A DNA stretch of 64,000 nt, from the NCBI GenBank assembly GCA_009837885.1, contig VXSP01000025.1, positions 62,001-126,000 of the forward strand, in the 5' to 3' direction. The position numbers and the translations under genes were made by a program. The notes under the pieces were generated by a model, which saw only the letters and a program-made list of their open reading frames with translations, made no database searches and was not told where the DNA came from. Shown one piece after another: positions 7,955 to 15,288 of this stretch. Source of the stretch: Holophagales bacterium (GTDB lineage: Bacteria > Acidobacteriota > Thermoanaerobaculia > Multivoradales > Multivoraceae). Each line of letters opens with the position of its first letter. Positions within the stretch are counted from its first letter, which is position 1.

Positions 7955-8971
7955 ATGACGGAGAAGCTGAACCAACTGAAAGACTCACTTGAGAAGCTGG
8001 TTGCGCTCGACCCGCAGGAATTGGTGCGGACAGACTACCTTGGAGCTAGCTTCGATTTCGGCGAGTATGTGCCGCTGTTCGAACTCGTTCTGAGGCTCTT
8101 TAGGGAACTTCATGCCGCCGACCTGAGCACTCTGCCGGACTCGCAGATCGAACAACTCCAGGATGCGACAAATCGGATCGCTGGCGACTTCGGCAAAATC
8201 AAGGCGTTCGAGCCGAAGGACGTGTCCAGTCCTGCAGATCAGCGGGACCATCTGGCACAGACGCTGAAGGGCACTCACGAGGCGGTCTTCCAGACGGTGT
8301 CGTGGGCCGTAGCCTACGCCTCGAGTCGGAGTGTCGATCTTCGGAGAGTTCAGCGAGAGGCGAAGGCTCTCGTCGCGGAAATCGATGTGCTCAAGATGGA
8401 CACGGTGTCCCAGCTACAGGAGTTTCAGCAGAACGCGACCGCGATCGTGAACAACATCCGGGAAGCGGCGGGTGAGGTTGGCGTTGGGCAAAGAGCCAGC
8501 CAGTTCCGCGACCAGGCGGAGCAGTACGCAACAGCCAAGAAGACATGGCTACGTGCGTCTGTTGGTGTCGCTGCATTGGCAATCGCGCTTGCGGCGGGGA
8601 ACGTTGGCTACCTGCTAAGCAAGTTGGCAGAAACGGAGATTTCGGCGGGCCGCGCCATCGAGCTTGCTGTCGCGAAGGTCTTGCTCTTCAGCGTCCTCTA
8701 CTACGCCTTGGTATGGGTGGTCAGGACGTACCGGGCAGCTTCCCACAATGAGGTGGTAAACCGGCATAGGGAGAACGCCCTTCGGACGTTTGAGACGTTC
8801 GTGGCCGCGGCGACCGACGAGCAGACCAAGCAGGCCGTTCTGCTGCGTGCCACCGAGTGCGTTTTCGGACACCAAACATCCGGCTTTTCCGAACCAGGAC
8901 GAGACGACAGCACGTCCGCCAGGTTGCTTGAGATCGTTCGAGGCGTTCGACCGGGAATAGAGGAGCGGTAG
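7955..8971 (+). CDS. Two-TM coiled-coil membrane protein of unknown function
   Basis: The protein has 338 residues, with a good ribosome site (GGGAGG) before ATG 7955. The N-terminal 195 residues are helical, with coiled-coil character at about 125-195. Two membrane segments follow at about 199-222 and 235-257. The C-terminal cytoplasmic tail has a conserved-looking block, NRHRENALRTFETFV, then LLRATECVFGHQTSG, which I have the impression occurs in other hypothetical membrane proteins. I cannot name the family. G+C is near 53 percent in a sampled 60-base stretch, lower than the core BREX genes. Inference: an accessory BREX membrane component or an abortive-infection effector. Nothing in the sequence proves either. 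Confidence 0.7.
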   Translation: MTEKLNQLKDSLEKLVALDPQELVRTDYLGASFDFGEYVPLFELVLRLFRELHAADLSTLPDSQIEQLQDATNRIAGDFGKIKAFEPKDVSSPADQRDHLAQTLKGTHEAVFQTVSWAVAYASSRSVDLRRVQREAKALVAEIDVLKMDTVSQLQEFQQNATAIVNNIREAAGEVGVGQRASQFRDQAEQYATAKKTWLRASVGVAALAIALAAGNVGYLLSKLAETEISAGRAIELAVAKVLLFSVLYYALVWVVRTYRAASHNEVVNRHRENALRTFETFVAAATDEQTKQAVLLRATECVFGHQTSGFSEPGRDDSTSARLLEIVRGVRPGIEER

Positions 8972-9009
8972 GCGTGAGGGAGCGCGAAGGGAAGGACTCT
9001 CATACGCGG

Positions 9010-9026
9010 ATGGGGAGGTGCCCCAT
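9010..9026. other. Small hairpin before the HNH-like gene
   Basis: ATGGGG and CCCCAT form a 6-bp stem around a 5-base loop in the 69-bp gap between the membrane-protein gene and the HNH-like gene. No U-tract follows, so it may be an attenuator or chance. Confidence 0.2.
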
Positions 9027-9040
9027 TCTCGCGATAGGCA

Positions 9041-10243
9041 ATGCGCGACGGCGCGGCTGAAGGGGTTCCCGTGTCGACGAAGACCAACGACGTGGAGCCG
9101 GACGTCGTCTGCGAGCGGTCTGGCGCCACCGCGGCCAGTTCTTCCGAGCCCAGAGTGACAGCCGGTCGCAGCGCGGGAGCATCAGGGCGTCCCTGCGATT
9201 CCCCTCTGGTGCCACCGGGACTAGCGGTACGTGTCGAGAAGCTGCGCGCCGACTTCGAGGAAGTCACGGGGGCACCGTTCGAACACTTAGTCTGCCCCAT
9301 TCTGTACCGGGACGAGCCCGTGGAGCTTTGCAGGGGGCATGTCGTGAATAGGGCGTTCGAGGGTGCGCCTCGGGCCTGGACGGTTCAGAGAAAGGACGTC
9401 GACAATCACTTCGGGTCGAGGTTCGAGTCAGGCTTCACGGTCCTGTCGGACTTCGACAAGGTCGTGGCTGAGGGTGGTTTGGGGGAGACCGACCTGCCTC
9501 CTCACTTCAAGACAAGGGTGCTTGCCGGAGGCCAGGAGGTTCCCCATTTCTCCTCGAAGAAGTGGCCCGGTGCTCAGTTCACGGGGCTGCACATGGTCGA
9601 TTCAAAGCGGACCATCTTCTTGAAGAAGACGCCAGAGGAGGTCGACCGGATAATCAACGAGCGCTGGTGCATCGAAACCACGGCGGACCTTCGCGTGCCT
9701 GCGGCCGTCTCTCTCATCAAGTCCGCGCACCTCACCCTGTTCGCGCTCTTGGGGTATCGATACGCACTTTCTTGCGGGGGATGCCTTGTCGGTGGAGACG
9801 TCCTGGGCAGAATCTTTCGGGAGACGATCTCCTGCCCGCCCGGCGAAGCCGAGGGGCGGGCCAGGACGATTCTAGGGGAGTGGGTCCACATGGTCCGACC
9901 CTTGCTGGGCGGTTCCTGGTTGGCCATGGGAACGGTCGAGGACCGGTCGCTACTCGTGGCATGGACCGGTTCTGGGTATCCGTGGGCGGCGATCGTAAGC
10001 GTGCCGTTGGGAGGGAGCGCCAACTACGCCGTCATGCTGCCGTGTTCTTCTCGGCTCGACGACTTGGCGACCTATCTGGACTTCCTGCGTAACGATCAGG
10101 AGGAAATCAGGGTCAAGCTGGCACGCCTTGAGCCGGGCAGAGAGCAGTTCATCGTCAGCGAGTGGGACTACCCGTTGCGATGGCCTAAGCGCGGGGAGAC
10201 CTTCGATCTGCGGAGTCCCGTGTGGCCGGGGGAAGGCAAGTAG
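9041..10243 (+). CDS. HNH-like (CPIL/RGHVVN) protein of unknown function
   Basis: The frame encodes 400 residues. ATG 9041 is used, but GTG 9071 has AAGGGG at good spacing and may be the true start. The first 55 residues look disordered. Residues about 80-135 hold a striking block: VCPIL, then CRGHVVNRAF, then WTVQRKDVDNHFGSRFE. A Cys followed by G-H near a conserved Asn is reminiscent of HNH/treble-clef nucleases, and the spaced polar residues look catalytic or structural. The rest is a globular alpha/beta region with no motif that I recognise. It lies between the membrane protein and pglX on the same strand. Inference: a possible DNA or RNA nuclease added to BREX. The HNH call is tentative. 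Confidence 0.6.
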   Translation: MRDGAAEGVPVSTKTNDVEPDVVCERSGATAASSSEPRVTAGRSAGASGRPCDSPLVPPGLAVRVEKLRADFEEVTGAPFEHLVCPILYRDEPVELCRGHVVNRAFEGAPRAWTVQRKDVDNHFGSRFESGFTVLSDFDKVVAEGGLGETDLPPHFKTRVLAGGQEVPHFSSKKWPGAQFTGLHMVDSKRTIFLKKTPEEVDRIINERWCIETTADLRVPAAVSLIKSAHLTLFALLGYRYALSCGGCLVGGDVLGRIFRETISCPPGEAEGRARTILGEWVHMVRPLLGGSWLAMGTVEDRSLLVAWTGSGYPWAAIVSVPLGGSANYAVMLPCSSRLDDLATYLDFLRNDQEEIRVKLARLEPGREQFIVSEWDYPLRWPKRGETFDLRSPVWPGEGK

Positions 10244-10335
10244 GAAGTGCGCGCGTTTCTACCCAGAGAGCGGAGAGAGGGACGCTCGCTTGTGTCCTTT
10301 GACCCCGAAGCATGTGAGGGCGCCAGTCCTCGGGC

Positions 10336-10350
10336 CGGTCCGAAGGACCG
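10336..10350. other. Hairpin in the pglX leader
   Basis: CGGTCC and GGACCG form a perfect 6-bp stem with a GAA loop, about 40 bp before the pglX GTG, within a 146-bp gap. It could attenuate transcription or affect translation of pglX. No T-run follows. Confidence 0.3.
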
Positions 10351-10389
10351 CCGGGTTGGGTTAGGCGAGGCCAACGGGAGTGGACTGGC

Positions 10390-13300
10390 GTGACTGGGCC
10401 GCTCCCACCCGAACTCCGCAAGCAGTTGGAGAAGGCCGTTCGCGCCGCGCGCGCCGAAGGCGAAGCCGGCGCGCGTGCCGCGCTGGGGGCGCTCGCGGTG
10501 GACGCGGCGCGGCCGCACGAGTCGATGTCAGCGGACGAGCGCGGACTGAGGCGGCGGCTTCGCGCCCACGGCCGACAGTTGGGCGATGCACGGGACCGGC
10601 AAAGCGGAGTGCAGGAGATCGGGCGGCTCGCTCACGAGGTTGCCTACGAACACTGGCACCGGATGCTCTTCGCCCGGTTCCTTGCGGAGAATGGGTTGCT
10701 GATGGAGCCCCAGTTCCGGCTTTCGGTGTCGCTGGACGAGTGTAGGGAGTTGGCGCGGGAAGCGGGTGCAACGAACGGTTGGCAGGTTGCCGAGGGGTTC
10801 GCGGCCGAGATGCTGCCGCGGATCTTCCGACCCGATGATCCAGCGCTGGCGGTAACGCTGGCGCCGGAGACGCGGCAAAGGCTGGAGCGGTTGGTGGAGG
10901 ACCTGCCGACAGAGGTGTTCGTGGCCGGCGACGCGCTCGGCTGGACGTACCAGTTCTGGCAGGCAGACCGGAAGGATGAGGTGAGCCGGTCAGGCGCGAA
11001 GATCGGCGCGGACGAACTGGCGGCGGTGACCCAGTTGTTCACCGAGAACTACATGGTCCGGTTCCTGTTCCACAATACGATCGGCGCCTGGCGGGCCGGC
11101 AAGCTGCTGGCGGGGCGGCCCGAACTGGCCGAGGGCGCCGCGAGCGAAGCGGAACTCGCGGAAGCGATGCGCATTGAAGCGCGGAACGGACTCGACGGCT
11201 ACGACTTCGAGTACCTGCGGTTCGTTCGCGAGCCTTCCGGCAACGGCGACGAGGATTCAACCCGGGACTCGCCGGCCTGCTGGCGGCCCGCCGCAGGAAC
11301 CTTCCGCCGCTGGCCTCGGCGGGCCGCCGACCTCCGCGTGCTGGACCCGTGCTGCGGCAGCGGCCACTTCCTCGTCGAAGGTCTGGAGCTCTTGGTGCGG
11401 CTGCGCATGGAGGAGGAGGGTCTCGAAACCGGAGAGGCCGTCCGTGCCGTGTTGCAGGACAACCTGTTTGGCTTGGAGATCGACCAGCGCTGCACCCAGA
11501 TCGCGGCCTTCAACCTGGCCCTGGCGGCGTGGAAGATGTTGGGCCACCCGGTCGAGCTGCCGCCGCTTCAATTGGCTTGCACCGGGCTTTCAGTGGTCGC
11601 GTCGAAAGGCGAGTGGCTGAAGCTCGCGGAAGGTGACGCGGCCTTGGAGGGGGCTCTTGACCGCCTGTATGACCTCTTCGCGCGAGCGCCTGCTCTCGGC
11701 TCCCTGATCGATCCGGGGAGCGTCGAGAAAGGACTCTTCCAAGCGGACTACGCGACCGCGGAGAGCGCCCTGAACCGGGCGGTCGCCCGGGAGGACGCCG
11801 GCGACGAAGCGCGCGAGCGCGCGGTCGCGGCTCAGGGCATCTCCCGCGCGGCTAAGTTGCTGGCTGGCGAGTACGATCTCGTGATCACCAACGTTCCCTT
11901 TCTGGGGATGAAGAAGCAGGCCGCGACTCTGAAGGCCTTCGCTCTTGGTACCCATCCGGCCGCAAGGGCCGATCTGTCGACCACTTTTGTGTCGAGGATT
12001 CTCCGATGGATCGGCCTGAATGGTGTTCAGGCCGTCGTCGCGCCGCAGGAGTGGTTGTTTCTGAGGAGCTATCGGGATCTTCGGAAGCGGCTCCTTGCGG
12101 AACGGAAGTGGCGATTCGTGGCCCGGCTGGGTGAACACGCGTTCGACAGCTCGGCTGCGGCTGGGGCATTTGCCGCGATGGCCGTGGTGTCAGCCGAGAT
12201 GCCGAATCACGAATGGCGCATGGCCGGAGTCGACGTGTCGTCTCAGTATGGCGATAAGCCGATTCGAGCCCAAGCCAAGGCGGAAATGCTGCGGGTCAAT
12301 GCCGAGGCGGTGGGTCTAGCGTTCGTTCTCCAGGCTCAGCACCTGCAGGATCCGGATGCAGTTGTTCGGCTGGTTGACTACGGCGGGAACACGCCAAGCC
12401 TCCTCAGCGAGCGGGCATCTGGTCTTGCCGGGATACTGAATGGCGATTCTCCCCGGTTCCGCCGGAGGATATGGGAGTTCGACTCCGTGCCATCGGAGTG
12501 GGTCCGGCAACAAACCAGCGTGAAGGAAACGACGTTCTATGGGGGCCACTCTTGGGTTATCTACTTCGATGAGGAGAATGGACATCTGAGGGAGAACGTA
12601 GTCGTGAGAAGGGAGAGGCTCCACGACTCAGATCGGAGAGGCAACGCGGCATGGGGACGATTCGGAATCGGCGTAAGCCAGATGAGGACGTTGCCGGTCA
12701 CTCTCTACTCCGGCGCGAAGTTCGACTCGAATCTGGCCGTGGTCCTGCCTAGGGAGGAAGATGCACTCGCTTCGATGTGGTGTTACTGCTCTGCGCCCAG
12801 CTACGCACGAGACGTGAGGGAGCTAGACCAGAAGAAGAACGTGACCAACGCGACGTTGGTCAAGGTCGCATTCGATTCCTCCCGTTGGCAGAAGGTGGCC
12901 CGGGCAGAGTACCCGAACGGCCTCCCAGAGCCGTACTCTGACGACCCGACGCAGTGGCTCTTCCACGGCCATCCCTGCGGTTCGGTCGTGTGGGATGAAG
13001 AGACGAAATGGACTGCCCACGGACCGCTCCGTACGGACGCTTCCGTGCTGCACGTCGCGGTCGCACGGCTGCTCGGCTACCGCTGGCCGGCGGAAGTCGA
13101 CCCGGACATGCGGCTGGCGGCGGAAACCCGGCAGTGGGTTGAGCGCTGCCATGATCTGCGCGAGTTTGCCGACCAGGACGGCATCGTTTGCCTCCAGGCC
13201 GCGGCGGGGGAACTTCCGGCGGCTGCCCGCTTGCGAGGCCTGCTCGCGGCGGCCTACGGCGAGGAGTGGTCGCCTGCGAAGGAGCAGGAGCTCCTGGCCG

Positions 13301-14052
13301 CGGCGGCGGGAGGTGGGAAGCAGTCCAGGTCGCTGGACGAATGGCTGCGCGAGCGTTTCTTCGCTGAGCACGCGAAGCTCTTCGACAAGCGGCCCTTCGT
13401 TTGGCACATCTGGGACGGGCGAACTGACGGCTTCCACGCCCTTGTTAACTGTCACCGCCTCTGTGGTCCGGACGGCGAGGGTCGGCGAACACTCCAGGCG
13501 CTCGCGTATCAACACCTCGGGGAGTGGGTCGATAGGCAGAAAGCGGCACAGGCCGAAGGCGAAGAAGGTGCCGATGCCCGGCTCGCGGCCGCTCAAGACC
13601 TTCAGGGGCAATTGGGACGCATTCTCGAGGGCGAGCCGCCATGCGACCTCTTCATCCGCTGGCGGCCGCTCCACGAACAGCCCATCGGCTGGGAACCGAA
13701 CCTCGACGATGGCGTAAAGCTGAACATCCGGCCTTTTGTGCGCGCCGAACTTCAGTCCGGTGGCCGCACGGGCGCGGGGATCCTCCGTGTTCAGCCGAAC
13801 ATCAAGTGGAACGAGAAGCTGGGTCGCCGCAAGAGGTTCCGCATGAAGGACGGCGGTAAGGAACCCGAGAGTCTCCGCCCCCGTGAGGACTATCCCTGGT
13901 TCTGGTCCTGCCCCGGCCAGGAGTCCGAAGCCGAGCGCACCGATTTCGTTGCGCCCCCGGGCGCCGAGTACGACGGTAACCGCTGGAACGATCTTCACTA
14001 CACGCGGGCCGTGAAGTACAAAGCTCGGCAGAGAGCCGCGCGCGAAGATTGA
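10390..14052 (+). CDS. pglX: BREX adenine-specific DNA methyltransferase PglX
   Basis: The protein has 1220 residues, the normal size for PglX. It starts at GTG 10390 with GGGAG about 9 bp upstream. The N-terminal helical region ends in a segment typical of PglX, TQLFTENYMVRFLFHNTIGAW. The SAM-binding motif I is VLDPCCGSG (317-325). Catalytic motif IV reads NVPF (501-504) instead of the usual NPPY/NPPF. The following roughly 400 residues should contain target recognition; base composition drops here, to 52-57 percent G+C in sampled 60-mers against 68 percent at motif I. Established: PglX marks a non-palindromic host site with N6-methyladenine, and loss of methylation tags phage DNA for exclusion. 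The C-terminus is conserved-looking and basic. Confidence 0.93.
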   Translation: MTGPLPPELRKQLEKAVRAARAEGEAGARAALGALAVDAARPHESMSADERGLRRRLRAHGRQLGDARDRQSGVQEIGRLAHEVAYEHWHRMLFARFLAENGLLMEPQFRLSVSLDECRELAREAGATNGWQVAEGFAAEMLPRIFRPDDPALAVTLAPETRQRLERLVEDLPTEVFVAGDALGWTYQFWQADRKDEVSRSGAKIGADELAAVTQLFTENYMVRFLFHNTIGAWRAGKLLAGRPELAEGAASEAELAEAMRIEARNGLDGYDFEYLRFVREPSGNGDEDSTRDSPACWRPAAGTFRRWPRRAADLRVLDPCCGSGHFLVEGLELLVRLRMEEEGLETGEAVRAVLQDNLFGLEIDQRCTQIAAFNLALAAWKMLGHPVELPPLQLACTGLSVVASKGEWLKLAEGDAALEGALDRLYDLFARAPALGSLIDPGSVEKGLFQADYATAESALNRAVAREDAGDEARERAVAAQGISRAAKLLAGEYDLVITNVPFLGMKKQAATLKAFALGTHPAARADLSTTFVSRILRWIGLNGVQAVVAPQEWLFLRSYRDLRKRLLAERKWRFVARLGEHAFDSSAAAGAFAAMAVVSAEMPNHEWRMAGVDVSSQYGDKPIRAQAKAEMLRVNAEAVGLAFVLQAQHLQDPDAVVRLVDYGGNTPSLLSERASGLAGILNGDSPRFRRRIWEFDSVPSEWVRQQTSVKETTFYGGHSWVIYFDEENGHLRENVVVRRERLHDSDRRGNAAWGRFGIGVSQMRTLPVTLYSGAKFDSNLAVVLPREEDALASMWCYCSAPSYARDVRELDQKKNVTNATLVKVAFDSSRWQKVARAEYPNGLPEPYSDDPTQWLFHGHPCGSVVWDEETKWTAHGPLRTDASVLHVAVARLLGYRWPAEVDPDMRLAAETRQWVERCHDLREFADQDGIVCLQAAAGELPAAARLRGLLAAAYGEEWSPAKEQELLAAAAGGGKQSRSLDEWLRERFFAEHAKLFDKRPFVWHIWDGRTDGFHALVNCHRLCGPDGEGRRTLQALAYQHLGEWVDRQKAAQAEGEEGADARLAAAQDLQGQLGRILEGEPPCDLFIRWRPLHEQPIGWEPNLDDGVKLNIRPFVRAELQSGGRTGAGILRVQPNIKWNEKLGRRKRFRMKDGGKEPESLRPREDYPWFWSCPGQESEAERTDFVAPPGAEYDGNRWNDLHYTRAVKYKARQRAARED

Positions 14053-14170
14053 CGATGATCTTGAGACCGAAAGCGGGCGTGCAGCGGTACCGGAAGGCGA
14101 CCAGTGGCCGCCGGCAGAGAGCATGGCAGCCCCCGGTCAAGCCGTTGGCCGCCAACAGGCGGAGGTTCTC

Positions 14171-15199
14171 ATGAGCAATCTCCGCCGCCTTGGTAGAGGC
14201 ATACGAATCTCGGTCCCGAGGGATGAGGATGGCTTCACGGGACGTGAGTGCCCTGCTTGTGAGAAATTGTTCAAGATTGAACTGGGCACTGGTCTCAAGG
14301 AAGCCGGACTGCCGTGCCACTGTCCCTACTGCGGTCACGCTGCCGGACACGATCAATTCTGGACCAAGGACCAGGTCAAGTACGTTAAGTCGGTAGCGAC
14401 GCGGAAGATCACCGACGCGGTTCGGAAGGACCTGAAGAGGCTGGAGTTCAACCATAAGCCGAGAGGTCGGTTCGGCATAGGGCTCTCCCTGAAGGTCAAA
14501 CCGGGTCGGCGGCCCCCAATCCGGCACTACGTGGAACCGCGCCTCGAAACGGAGATGGTCTGCGACAAGTGCACACTCCGATACGCGGTGTACGGCGTCT
14601 TCGCCTTCTGCCCGGACTGCGGGCAGCACAACTCGCTTCAGATTCTTGACAGGAACCTGGAGATCGTCAGAAAGATGTTGGAGATGGCTTCGGCCCAGGA
14701 GGACTCCCTCGTTGCGGAGAGGTTCTGCGAGAACGCCCTGGAGGACTGCGTCTCAGCGTTCGATGGCTTCGGCCGAGAACTATGCCGCGTACATGCGAGC
14801 AAGGCGCAGAGTCCCGCGCGGGCGGAGAAGCTCAGTTTCCAGAGTCTTGAGAGCGCCAACAGGATGTTCCGGGATCTGTTCGACTTAGACCTGGCAGCAG
14901 TCGTTGAGCCGGAAGAATGGGGAGCGGCGACGATGGCGTTCCAGAAGCGCCACTTGGTGGCTCACAAACTGGGTGTTGTCGACGAGACCTACATCACGAA
15001 GACCGGCGATACTGCTACGGCCGTCGGACGGAAGATCGTCGTCGACGCTGGAGATGTGGCGCGGCTCGTCAGCGTGATCGGCAAGCTGGCGGAGCGTATG
15101 GCTGTGACCTTGGAAGCTGGGGCGAAGGAGTCGTTGACCCGCGACGGCAAAGGAACGACGCTTGCGAACGGGCAGCCTGGTGCGGGCCGCGATGGCTGA
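14171..15199 (+). CDS. Zinc-ribbon protein with a HEPN-like R-x4-H motif
   Basis: The protein has 342 residues. The start at ATG 14171 is chosen because GGAGG sits 5 bp upstream; an upstream in-frame ATG at 14123 lacks such a site. Two zinc-binding pairs are visible: C27/C30 with C51/C54, and C131/C134 with C147/C150. The C-terminal half is helical and contains KRHLVAHKLGVVDETYI, with R260-x4-H265, the R-x4-6-H signature of HEPN RNases, followed by the GVVDETYI pattern seen in several HEPN families. Established: many HEPN proteins cut RNA in defence and toxin systems. The gene sits between pglX and pglZ. Inference: an RNA-targeting effector or sensor built into this BREX. Confidence 0.72.
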   Translation: MSNLRRLGRGIRISVPRDEDGFTGRECPACEKLFKIELGTGLKEAGLPCHCPYCGHAAGHDQFWTKDQVKYVKSVATRKITDAVRKDLKRLEFNHKPRGRFGIGLSLKVKPGRRPPIRHYVEPRLETEMVCDKCTLRYAVYGVFAFCPDCGQHNSLQILDRNLEIVRKMLEMASAQEDSLVAERFCENALEDCVSAFDGFGRELCRVHASKAQSPARAEKLSFQSLESANRMFRDLFDLDLAAVVEPEEWGAATMAFQKRHLVAHKLGVVDETYITKTGDTATAVGRKIVVDAGDVARLVSVIGKLAERMAVTLEAGAKESLTRDGKGTTLANGQPGAGRDG

Positions 15200-15288
15200 G
15201 TTCAACGGTACGGCTCCGGAGTTGGCCAGCGAGGACGGTGTGCTCACGCGGCTCGGGTTTGGCCGGGATCATTCCTGAGGCTGGACGG

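Noticed and set aside
13802-14629. Minus-strand frame across pglX end and the zinc-ribbon gene
   Set aside because: Overlaps two supported plus-strand genes and has no motif.
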